Position numbers and translations under genes: made by a program. The notes beneath the pieces were generated by a model. It saw nothing but the letters and a program-made list of their open reading frames with translations. It ran no database searches and was not told the origin of the DNA. This document shows, one piece after another, positions 53,848 to 64,000 of a stretch of 64,000 bases of DNA (position 1 is its first letter; each line of letters starts with the position of its first letter). The DNA is taken from the NCBI GenBank assembly GCA_026413225.1, contig CM048553.1, positions 143,877,190 through 143,941,189 on the forward strand. Direction: 5' to 3'. Source of the stretch: Otis tarda (Eukaryota > Chordata > Aves > Otidiformes > Otididae).

Positions 53848-56339
53848 GAGTGAAAATGGAAGAATTTCTCCCGCCTGGTGCTAGTCTGAAATGCACAGTT
53901 TGTACTTATACTGCAGACTCAGTGATTAACTTTCATCAGCACCTGTTCTCGCATCTTACTCAAGCTGCCTTTAGATGCAATCACTGCCATTTTGGCTTCC
54001 AAACTCAGAGGGAGCTACTGCAGCACCAAGAGTTACATGTCTCTGGCAACAAAATTCAGAGAGAAAGTGACATTGAACACTCTCCAAGTGGAAACGAAGA
54101 AGGTTTACAGCCAGCAACGGACCTGTTAAGCAGAAATGATGTTCCCCAGAGCCAAAAGACCATGCAGACTAAAGATGCAAGTTCTGATACAGAGCTTGAT
54201 AAATGTGAAAAAAAGGCTCCACTTTTCCTTCCAAACCAGAGGCCAGAAACCCAGCCTGCAACAAATAAGCAGAGTTTTTCATACACTAAAATAAAATCTG
54301 AACCATCTAGTCCGAGACTTGCTTCATCGCCAGTTCAGCCTAATATTGGTCCTTCTTTCCCAATGGGACCTTTTCTTTCCCAGTTTGCTTTTCCCCAAGA
54401 CATCACTGTGGTTCCTCAGGCTTCGGAGATATTAGCCAAAATGTCTGAACTGGTCCATCGAAGACTGAGGCATGGAAGTAGCAATTATCCTCCTGTAATT
54501 TACAGTCCTTTGATGCCCAAAGGCGCTACATGTTTTGAGTGTAACATAACATTCAATAATTTGGACAACTACTTGGTACACAAAAAGCATTACTGCAGCA
54601 GCCGATGGCAGCAGATGGCAAAGTCACCAGATTTTTCCAGTGTTCCAGAAAAAATGCCAGAAGCTGTAAGTCCCAGTAATGGTCAAAGCTCTATGAACAT
54701 CCTGAATACAGCTCCTCACACTTCGGATCCAGAGAATCAACTTCTGCAGACATCTTGCATAAACTCTTCCAGTGTTTTAGATTTGATTGGGCCAAACAAT
54801 AAAAGTCATGAAAAAGATTTTGCAGCACAATCGAAGAAGTTGTCAACTGCAAACAACGGTGATGAGAAGATAAATGGAAAACCTTCTGATGTGAAGAATC
54901 CCAATGCTCCTTTAGTAGAAGGGGAGAGTGATCCTAACAAGACCACATGTGAAGCTTGTAATATTACTTTCAGCAGACATGAAACGTACATGGTCCACAA
55001 GCAGTATTACTGTGCCACTCGCCACGATCCCCCACTGAAGAGGTCTGCTTCCAGCAAAGTGCCTGCCATGCAGAGAACAATGCGCACCCGGAAGCGAAGG
55101 AAGATGTATGAGATGTGCCTACCAGAGCAAGAGCAAAGGCCACAGTTAGTTCAACAGCGATTTCTAGAAGTGGCCAATCTTGGCAATCCTTGTACGTCTA
55201 CTCAAGAGTCAACAGAGGGCCTTGGAGAGTGTTACCATCCACGATGTGATATCTTTCCAGGAATAGTTTCGAAGCATCTGGAAACGTCACTGTCTATTAA
55301 CAAGTGTGTTCCAGTTTCAAAGTGTGATACTCCCCACTCCACTGTGTCTTGCTTGGAGATGGATGTGCCAATAGATCTCAGTAAAAAATGCTTACCCCCG
55401 TCAGAGAGGACATCCACTTCTCCCAAAAGGCTGCTGGACTACCATGAGTGCACAGTATGCAAGATCAGTTTTAACAAGGTAGAGAACTACTTGGCTCACA
55501 AGCAAAATTTTTGCCCTGTCACTGCCCATCAGCGTAACGACCTGGGACAGCTTGACAGTAAGGTGTTTCAAAACCCAGAAAGTGAAAGAAACAGCCCAGA
55601 TGTCAGTTACGAAAGAAGCATAATCAAATGTGAGAAAAACGGAAACTCGAAACAGTCCTCTCCTAATGGAAACTTATTTTCCACACACTTAGCAACACTT
55701 CAAGGACTAAAAGTCTTTAGTGAAGCGGCCCAGCTTATTGCTACAAAAGAAGAAAACAAACATTTGTTTCTTCCACAATGCCTTTACCCTGGAGCAATAA
55801 AGAAAGCTAAAGGAGCAGATCAGCTTTCTCCATATTATGGAATAAAGCCAAGTGATTACATTTCTGGTTCTCTTGTCATTCATAATACTGATTTGGATCA
55901 AAGCACAAATACAGAAAGTGAATCTCCTAAAGGCCAGGTGCCTTCAAATGGCTGTGCTGTGCAGAAGAAAGAGTCTCTTCCACTACTGCCAAAAAACCGA
56001 GGCATGGTAATAGTTAATGGGGGACTAAAACAGGAGGAAAGACCTGCCGCAAACCCGCAGCAAGAGAACATTTCACAGAATCCTCCGCATGAAGAAGGGC
56101 ACAAGTCTCCTTCTTGGATCTCTGAGAATCCCTTAACTGCCAATGAAAATGTCTCTCCAGCAATTCCTACAGCAGAGGAACAGTTGTCTAGTATAGCTAA
56201 AGGCGTGAATGGTTCCACCCAGGCCCCAACCAGTGGAAAGTATTGCCGACTGTGTGACATCCAGTTCAACAATCTTTCAAACTTTATAACTCATAAGAAG
56301 TTTTATTGCTCGTCACATGCAGCAGAACATGTCAAATGA
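53848..56339 (+). CDS. ZFPM2: ZFPM2 exon 8, terminal coding exon (zinc fingers 3-8, CtBP motif, stop)
   Basis: The exon is 2492 coding nt, completing the Gly codon begun in exon 7 and ending at TGA 56337-56339. C2H2 fingers 3 and 4 lie at 53892-53954 and 53976-54038. FOG-type CCHC fingers 5 to 8 lie at 54531-54596, 54948-55013, 55449-55514 and 56244-56309, each ending in a Y/F-C pair. The CtBP-binding motif PIDLSKK is at 55368-55388. A basic NLS-like run, TRKRRK, is at 55086-55103. Four SUMO consensus sites are present: VKME at the exon start, IKSE at 54291, IKCE at 55620 and LKQE at 56025. They correspond to lysines reported as SUMOylated in mammalian FOG2. Counting from human Gly322, the C-terminus falls at residue 1151, equal to the human length as remembered. 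The acceptor is TTTTCTATAG. The open frame extends back into the intron, but that part is polypyrimidine tract. Confidence 0.98.
55368..55388 (+). other. CtBP-binding motif PIDLSKK in FOG2
   Basis: The seven codons read Pro-Ile-Asp-Leu-Ser-Lys-Lys, a canonical PxDLS motif between fingers 6 and 7. In FOG proteins this motif recruits the CtBP co-repressor. It is intact here. Confidence 0.93.
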
Positions 56340-56582
56340 AACAATCGGTCACCTTTGGTACCTGTGTTTAGCATATTGTTCCATACAGTCTAAAGAAAGC
56401 TGTTTGAATTACATCTGGACAATCAGGAGATTTCACTATTGCCGAGTTGAAGACTTAAAGGTGTAATTTCATTACAGTCCATTAGTAAAGTGTATTATTG
56501 GTGCCATTTTCAAAAATATTAATTTATTTTACCAGCAGTATTCATAGCTGTAGTTATGTTATTTTTTATTTAAAAACTTTAT

Positions 56583-56588
56583 ATTAAA
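56583..56588 (+). terminator. Possible proximal polyadenylation signal (ATTAAA)
   Basis: The common variant hexamer ATTAAA lies about 245 nt after the stop codon, with TG-rich sequence within 50 nt downstream (TATAGTTATTGTGTAG). If used it would give a short 3'UTR. The region is AT-rich, so a chance occurrence is quite possible. Confidence 0.3.
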
Positions 56589-57303
56589 GTCATTTGTAAT
56601 GTTATTGTATAGTTATTGTGTAGCACATATGGTTTGCACTGTATAGTAGATTTTAAAGAGAATAGTCACAAACAATACAGAAAAGCATTTTAGAAATAGC
56701 TTCAAAAGCACTTGTGTATCCTGATTTTTTTTTCTTATATGCTGTTGCAGATATATGTATATGCTAAAATATAACTTGCAAAGAAGTTTCAACTATGCTG
56801 TAAAGTTCGCCTTAAAATTTCAATTTTTTCAACAATTGGGCTCAGTTTGCACTTTATATTTTAGCAGATACAGTACCTTAGTCATTAGGCTTTGCATTTG
56901 TATGTAGCAGTATGTTTCTGTCCACTTTCTTAATCTGAAACGTACGTTAAATGAAGATGGCAATTTTTTTCTTGTATAGTACTTGTATTTTCTTTCGCTG
57001 ATGCATCTCTGTCTCAATTTTTAAACCTTTGCTGTTAAATGCAATACTTTATAAAGAATGAACAAAATTACTGGAAGCAGTATTGTAAGTAATGAGGTCA
57101 AATGAATCAGTTTTATCTTTTGAAAGGCACAGTCTAAAACAAAACCCTAAACTCAATGCTGCAATTATGAATCTAATTCATATATAAGATATATTTAAAT
57201 ATAAGAGTAGCAATACTGCAACTGGTGATCACAAAGATAATGTTCTACTTCTGATAGAAATAATTTCTCAACAAATGTTGTTACTATGCATGTATATGGA
57301 TGG

Positions 57304-57309
57304 AATAAA
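57304..57309 (+). terminator. Polyadenylation signal of ZFPM2
   Basis: Canonical AATAAA lies about 965 nt after the stop codon. A U-rich and GU-rich stretch about 45-60 nt downstream (TTTGTTTTACTTTG) fits a downstream processing element. This is the best candidate for the main poly(A) site. Confidence 0.75.
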
Positions 57310-57327
57310 ATTCCAGATCATTGGAGA

Positions 57328-60300
57328 AGTTTGGCAGTAATTTCTTTAAATTTGTTTTACTTTGTTTTTCAAGGAAGATTTAGAGTTCACAAAGTATAAA
57401 GAAGCTCTTAGGAACAGGTTGTCATTGCCTCCTCTTCAATGGAGCAGAGTGTTCAAAGAGAAAATGAGTACAAAGGATGCCCTCCCTTCGAGGGAATCCG
57501 TGCTGACAGGTCACTAGTACAACAAAGTCTAAGACAACCTGGTGAACTGAAACTCAAAAGCGTGAAAGTCTGAAACCAGGAAGGCTGTTCTCTTTATTGG
57601 AGCTAAGGAAGACATACTTGCCTGACAGTACCTCCCTATGTCAAAATCAGTGGAACAATCTGCTTTGTAACACTACTGGTATGATTCTTTATGTGATATG
57701 TAATCTAATATGAAAAACAATAGCATTCATTTAAATAGAACAGCAGTTTGCTCCACTAATTCAATGTAGAAATACTGTTCAATGATTCGTTATATTAAAA
57801 TCTGAACTAATGCATAATTAATACCCTTCACTTGCAATTGTTCAGTCTCCTGTACACAGTTTTCATAAAAAAAAATTGATGTTCTAGAAGTGACCTATTG
57901 ATGCATTTTTTGTCCTACAAGTTTGAAAGCAAAACAATGACCTAAATAGTCACATGAACAGTTGTATTTAATTTCGTTCCTGTATCAGCCAAAGAAACAA
58001 CTCAGAACAAAATACGCAAGAGGATGATATTTCAGCTAAGCAGCCAGCTGGAGTCTAGCGTATACCACCGAATTTCAGCAACCCCATCCCTGTGTACTTT
58101 TGAACTGAAGTTGTCCTTTTTTTTTTTATTTGTAAGTGTAGATGCATGTGATCCAGTAGCAAAAATAATAAACACTTCAAAAACTATTATTAACAACTCT
58201 GGTGCTTAGCTGGGCTTTAATACAGAACAAGAGTGCTTAAAACTGCTAATTCTCTCTCTCAACAAAGATAATATGTGCATACATTGATTTCAGTAGGGAC
58301 AAAATTGGTCCTATAAAAATACTTTCGGTAATAAGAGTTGTGAAGGAGAAAAAAAAGCATTACAAGCACAGGGAGAATAAAACAGACAGATCATTCAGGA
58401 TTATCAATTAAACATTTATTAGAAAATATCTCACTGATATGTCTAAGACTCCACAGTATTTGAGATAGATGCTACATTTTGACCTTTTTGGTGCAAACAT
58501 TACTTTGAAGATGATCCATCATACAAAATTGGTTTAAATAACTAAGTGATTACATCTAGATTGAAAGAAGCTAATTCTGAAAGATCGACATGCATTGACG
58601 AAAACTTTTAGGTGAGGTTGGTCGGAAGGCCACAGGTAGTGTGATTTACAATTGCTGAGCACTAGGGGTGTGTTTAGACCGTGGGGAAGTAAAGGAGAAT
58701 ATCAGGGTTAAAGGGAATAAATACCTCGCTGAAGAATGGTGCTGAAAAGGAAAAGCTTTATCACAAACCATTTCTGATCTGGAAATGCTGAGGGTACCGG
58801 ATATATGCCAGAGGTAAATTAAAGCCTGCCATGCTGTGTTACATTCTTCCCACTGCCTAGTCCAATTGTTCTCACATGACAGAATGTACCTGGTAGCATT
58901 TTCTCTTTATAAATCACCTATTTGGTTGACTGGTCCCATTTTCACAAGTTGAAAACAAGCACAACCTGTCCATCTGTGGGTACAAAGTTACTCAATTTTA
59001 TACACATTTTACTCACTTCACTGGAGCACATAGCAACTCTGACACATGCTAAACCGCAAAGTTATACCATCACACTCTCTAAAAGTAAAACCTTAGCTAG
59101 GTGGGTAGCAAATATAGATCACTAACATTTGGTTTCTTATACGTTTGTTAAAAATAGAAAGCATTTAATAAAGATAGCTGCTCGCATAGCTGAGCTCAGG
59201 AACCATATTTTCCCATAACTTTAAACAGTATTTTCCATTTTTACACTTTATTGCACTCATGTTTTAATTTGCTCATTTGAGACAAGAAACACATTGGCCA
59301 GCCAGAAGTCACTCTCCTGTCTCTTAAACCAGTTTGCACAATACTGGCCTAATCCCAGCTGGGGGCTTAAGGCACATCTATGCTTAAGTCGTTGTTTTCA
59401 GGAATAAACTACTTAAACCTGTTTGCTGACCAAGTGATTGTTTGTATGCTCTTCAAATTATATCTGTGCATTTGTTCAGGGTGATAATAGAACAAGTAAA
59501 CTGCCTATTGCTAAAAACTTCTCTTGAATATAGACTCTTCCCTAGTTCTACTTTTAGGTTTTTGTAGGTTTATTAATTATTTGCCAAATCACCTATGCAA
59601 AGAGAGTCCATCCTGAGTGAGTCTCTGACACCTGGAACTCGACAGGAAGCAGGACACCATGGTTGAAGGGTTTGTATCCCCTAATCCTTGTCAGCTAGAG
59701 TCAGTGAATAAATCTTTGGGGCTATCCAGTGGAGATGAATAGCTCAACAAAAGGCATTGAAATATTTCCTAGTTTTATGATATAAAATGTAAAATTGCTC
59801 CACAAGGGCTAGTATTTAGAAGGGCTGATTTCTGCCTATCTCCCCATGTACTGATTGCCTGGCAGGTTGTGTGTTCAACTTTGTGGCTGTTTAAGGAAGA
59901 TTTCCTTATTCACAAAACATCCCGTCCACACGCAGTGCTCGGAAGTAATGTTGTGGCCACATCCCTGTCTGCCTCATTTATTTGTCTGAATCCTAAAATT
60001 CAGGCTTTGAAAGGCTGTTGTGAGTCCCTGTTCATGTCACAATTTTCACGCATTTGTCATGCAGTCTCTCGCATTTCCATCTGAATTTTTTACATGATGA
60101 TGATTTTTTTCATTGTAACCATAAATCAGGTGGACATGCCTAATACAAACAGTAAAGGGTATTGCTACAAGCTGATGTCTGAATTAACTGTAAAAATGTT
60201 AGAGCTCTGGTGACAATTTCTCATTGCTACAAATCATCATAAAACTACATCATTGATATTTGCTGTGGATCCACACTGCTAACTTTCCCAGTCTCTCCTT

Positions 60301-63300
60301 TCTATCAGATAACTATTGACTACATTTGTTGTCTGACACTGTCCTCAGGAATGTAGTAGTCACATCCCAAACACGGTCTGAGAGGACATGTAAAGTGATT
60401 GCTCCCTTGTACAATAAATGCTGCACCACTGAGAAATGCAGAAGGAAAAAAAAATAAAAACAACTGAAAAAACCTGATATAGAAATTAAAAAGCAAAATC
60501 AAAGCCAGATCATCATTAAGGTAAGGCGGAGGTGGGCTAATTAATTTCTCTGAATGTACATAAGCTATGAACCCGAATCCACTCCAAAAATGTGGAGCTG
60601 AGGTCGAGCTCTGAACAGCCTGGAAAACCTGGCTTAAAGAAAATTCTATGATGAGTACAATGGAAGAAGAGTGGTGTGGGATAATCTAATTGAGAGGCAA
60701 AGAAGATAAGGAAAAAGGGAATCAGCACTTTGTTAATCTGGAGCGTGCAGTATGGGCACACCGATGGCTGCAGAAGGCAGAAGCTACAAGGCGTCAGCGC
60801 TACAAAAACACACATCCCAGGAGGCCTGTTGAGAAAGACTAAAACACTGACGAGACAAAACCCTTGGAAGATCCCTCCCAAATACTGAATATTGCTAGTG
60901 CAGATATTCTGGCTCCTGGTGGTCTTCTTTTCCCCAAGGCTGACAATGAGGAGGAAAACCACAACTCTTCCCACCTGCCAGGTCACCTTCATGGCTAGGG
61001 CACTGCGCTGCCAGGAACTGCTGGGACAGGCACCATATAGAACAGATGTGTGTGATCCTGATGTAAATAAGAAAGAAGTCAGATACCCAAGTTTCAGCTG
61101 CGTCAGGCTGTGAGCATGCCTGGTCCTCTCCTCTGAAGTCTTCCACATAGGCCAGTGGTGGCAGTTCTTTGAATCCAGACCTCTTTGAGACCCCTTAGAG
61201 CCACAGCAAAATAATCTGAAGTAATACTGGTGGCACTTGTGTGTGGAGTGAAACAGAGCACGGGGCAGGGAGGTGGGCAGGAAACCTGCACTCGCATGGA
61301 TAAAGCTTTTTCATAATATGGAGGCACAAGATGAATGAATTGTGACTGGAAACATGAGACAAGCCTTTGTGCTGGAGTGAATAGGAAAGAATAATTCTGA
61401 CAGTCTCAGCTTCTAAATACATGGTTTTTTTACTATATACACAGACACACACATATGTGTGTATAACATGTACACAGAGAGATGAGCATATCCAAAAGAG
61501 AGAAAAAAACCTAAACTCGATCAAGCAGCTGAATGAGGTTATTAGACCAGTTCTGTGTTGCAGAAGTGATAGCCAGACCCTTTAGTTCTCATTGTGTAGG
61601 TAACTGGCACCTTTTGGTGCGTGGAGGGTGGTGATACATTCATTCATTTCCAAATTTAAACATGCTCCTGGCAAAATTGCTCTCTCCACTTTCTGCTCTC
61701 AGCTGCTTTGCACAGGTCCCAGGCCCAGGTGTTTGCTCCTACCTACCAACTCAGCTGCCCATGCACTCATTTTTTCCACCTGCCAGCTTAGTTGGTTTTG
61801 TAATTGTTTTGTTTTGTTTTCTGTTGGGTTGTTTGGTTTTTTTAATTGTCTAATCCATCTTGAATCAAGGTGCCTGGTCCAGGGTGGAGGCGGGTGAAAG
61901 GAGCCACCCGAGCTGGTACCATGGGGAGGGCGGTGATCTCCACCAGCGAGGTGGGGAAAGGCTGTTGGCGCCAGCTCGGCTGCGGGGCAGCACGCGAGCG
62001 AGTTCACTCAACTCCCTTGAACACCTCAGACTGACAGAAACCTTTCACAGCACAGTTAATAATAAAGAACAATCGCTTGCATACCACTCGGGTTTGTCTG
62101 CAGGTGCATATGGCTATGAGTAATGGTTGTTCCTTTTGAACTTTTGGATAGGGTGCTGAATAAGAAAAGCCACAGGTGTGGTGAATAGAACTGGATAAAC
62201 CTGGAAACACCTTCAGAAGCAGTTTTGATCTCAGCTTTTCCAGTTCTAGGTGTTGTGACTGAAACTGTGAGGCCAGGTTCATGTGGTCCTTCAGGGATGG
62301 CTATATGTAGATACGGTCGCCTTTCAGGACCACCTGCATTGCTACTGGTTTGAAAGCCCATCTGCTATCAAAACAGTTTCCTGCTTAATTTTTCACATTC
62401 ACTAATCATTTCCTGACCTTAAGAGAAACTCCTGTCTGCCAGAAGTGCTGTCCTGTAGTTGCGACTGGCTGATAGAGAGCAGATTGTGAAGGCCACAGTC
62501 GTCTATCGACACAGAAGCAGGCCTGCCACTCCCAGGCCTGTTTGAAGCCTGAGCCTCCCCAGTGGTAAATGGAGAGGCTGACACGTGAAATGGTAATATG
62601 GCTTCAGGTCTAAAATAGCCCTAAAATAGTGTCCATGCCTGGCTGATTCGTTCGGTGACTTGGGAGGATTCACCTTCAATTCGTTTGCTTTCCCTGTTTT
62701 GAGCAAGCCTTTAAGGGTTAAACCCCTTCCAGCCTGAGCTTCAGGGGGATGTGGGGAACATACCAGTGGGCTGATGATGTCTGCATTTGGCTTGAGGGAG
62801 AAGAGACTGCTACTTTGATGCTTTGACATTTTTGATCTTGTGCTAATTCTGATGAAACTGCCCCAAAGAGATATGTTTATGGAATCTAATAAAAGACCTG
62901 TAGGTTCAAAGACTGATCAAGGAAGAAAACTGTTTGAGAGAGAAGCCGTCTCAATCTGTGATTGAAGCTTCTCTGTTAGGGTAAGTACACAAAGGGAAGG
63001 GAACATGTTAGTTACTGCCACTGTTTTCAAAGCAGAATAGAACAGGAACCCTCTCAAATGATGTCTTTCAACATAAAGAACAAGTAAGAAGAATTTGAAA
63101 AAAACCTCTGTTTAGATGGATAATTTTTGAACTCTTTTCTAGACCAAAGGAAGAAAACTCTGCAGATGTAATTTAGGGAAGAGTAATCTAATACTGCTTC
63201 CCCTTCCACTCCCTTAAAACTAAAAGCACAACGCAGGACGGGGCAGTGCACACAGCAGAAACAAGGTGCGCGGAGCTGGGATGCAGCCACGTGTGACGTG

Positions 63301-64000
63301 GGTCACCCCGTCTGCACTGGCCACCCCTCGTTTCCCCCATCCTTAGTCTGGCGGGTCTCTGGGGGCTCAGCCAGGTGAATAAGATCCCCACCCCTCCCAG
63401 TGCCAGGGAGCTGCCGGGGCCTGGGACAGCTGCTCTGGCTGTCTGTTCGTTGGCATTCTTAGCTGCCTGCAGAAGCAGGGTTGTTCTCTGTCAGAGCAGC
63501 GCTGGGTGGGAGAGGCACAAGCTTTCCCAGTACATCCACAAGTATATGTACATTTCTTGCTGGCCAGCTGACGCTGCACCGCTCACTCCCCCAAGCTAAC
63601 TTGCTTATTTGATTTATAAGAAACACAAGATTGATTTTAAAGGATTGAGCATCTAAAAGGCAAAGAGCTACCTACTGGGAGGTGCAAAAGTAAGGGCAGT
63701 ATTTATGTTTTTAGGAAGTTTTCAAAATAGTAGGTTTTTTTCCTTGTTGCATTTCAAATTATGCCTCAAATACATATAGAAATATAGCAGTGAGAGATTT
63801 CTCTTTCTGTTACTACATAAACACAATTTGGTTCTTGGTGTTTGAGTCTTACTGAAGGAGAAGGGATACCTACAAGGGAAGAAGGATAGTGTAGCACAAG
63901 AACTACCGAGGGAAATGGAATTACCAAGGGCATGTCTCGTCTCCTGGGTCTTCCCCTTTCAGACCTCTGCCCCTCAGCATGGACATCTGTCCACACACTA
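57328..64000. other. 3' intergenic flank of ZFPM2: no gene recognised
   Basis: The sequence beyond the FOG2 poly(A) site becomes more GC-rich after about 60.5 kb, with patches at 61870-62000 and 63200-63480. The longest open frame is 203 codons on the - strand (60537-61148). It has no recognised domain, overlaps a second open frame in another phase, and could be chance. An alternating-purine-pyrimidine block with a perfect 16-bp palindrome lies at 61447-61462. In mammals OXR1 lies far downstream of ZFPM2; none of its exons is recognised here. Confidence 0.6.
61432..61470. repeat. CA/TG-rich block with 16-bp palindrome
   Basis: ACACACATATGTGTGT at 61447-61462 is exactly self-complementary and sits in an alternating purine-pyrimidine stretch. 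Confidence 0.8.

Larger units (their letters stand above)
56340..57327 (+). other. ZFPM2: ZFPM2 3' untranslated region
   Basis: This is AT-rich sequence of about 1 kb after the FOG2 stop codon. It is rich in T runs and ATTTA-like pentamers, as expected for an unstable regulatory mRNA. There is an internal ATTAAA at 56583-56588 and a canonical AATAAA at 57304-57309, followed by a T/GT-rich element near 57350-57370. The 3' end near 57327 is inferred as roughly 15-20 nt past AATAAA. No open frame of note is present. Confidence 0.8.

Overview
This is vertebrate nuclear DNA, most likely from a bird. It is AT-rich and gene-poor, with long introns and few repeats. The clearly recognisable interspersed repeats are CR1 LINE fragments. 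Two of them end in the ATTCTATG-type tandem 3' terminus typical of avian CR1. The species cannot be fixed from the sequence alone.

The only protein-coding gene I can support is the 3' part of ZFPM2 (FOG2) on the + strand. FOG2 is a multi-zinc-finger cofactor of GATA4/5/6. Three coding exons are present: 46030-46236 (end of the PR-like region), 50423-50647 (zinc fingers 1 and 2) and 53848-56339 (fingers 3 to 8, the CtBP motif PIDLSKK, a basic NLS and the stop). These match exons 6, 7 and 8 of the eight-exon mammalian gene. All splice junctions are GT/AG and the reading phase is consistent. From the intron-encoded junction onward, the predicted length equals that of the human protein as I recall it (C-terminus near residue 1151). 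The 3'UTR runs from 56340 to about 57327 and has an AATAAA signal at 57304.

Layout: 1-46029 is read as the 3' part of a large intron 5, because no earlier exon was found. It holds an ancient CR1 copy (23130-23715), a younger CR1 copy on the - strand (30229-30605) and a sharp CpG island (about 33061-33620). Intron 6 (46237-50422) holds a second younger CR1, on the + strand (about 46460-46890). Intron 7 (50648-53847) holds nothing recognised. From 57328 to 64000 is 3' intergenic flank with no recognisable gene.

The most interesting part is the intronic CpG island. It contains a perfect match to the 14-bp CTCF core consensus, a textbook G-quadruplex motif, a TATA-like box, and an ATG in a strong Kozak context. 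That ATG opens a 99-codon frame to a GTGAGT donor-like site in exactly the phase needed to splice into ZFPM2 exon 6. This suggests, but does not show, an internal promoter for an N-terminally altered FOG2 that would lack the N-terminal repression motif. A perfect 22-bp palindrome at 21266-21287 is the other sequence-level oddity. I found no RNA gene, CRISPR array, virus or bacterial-type system.
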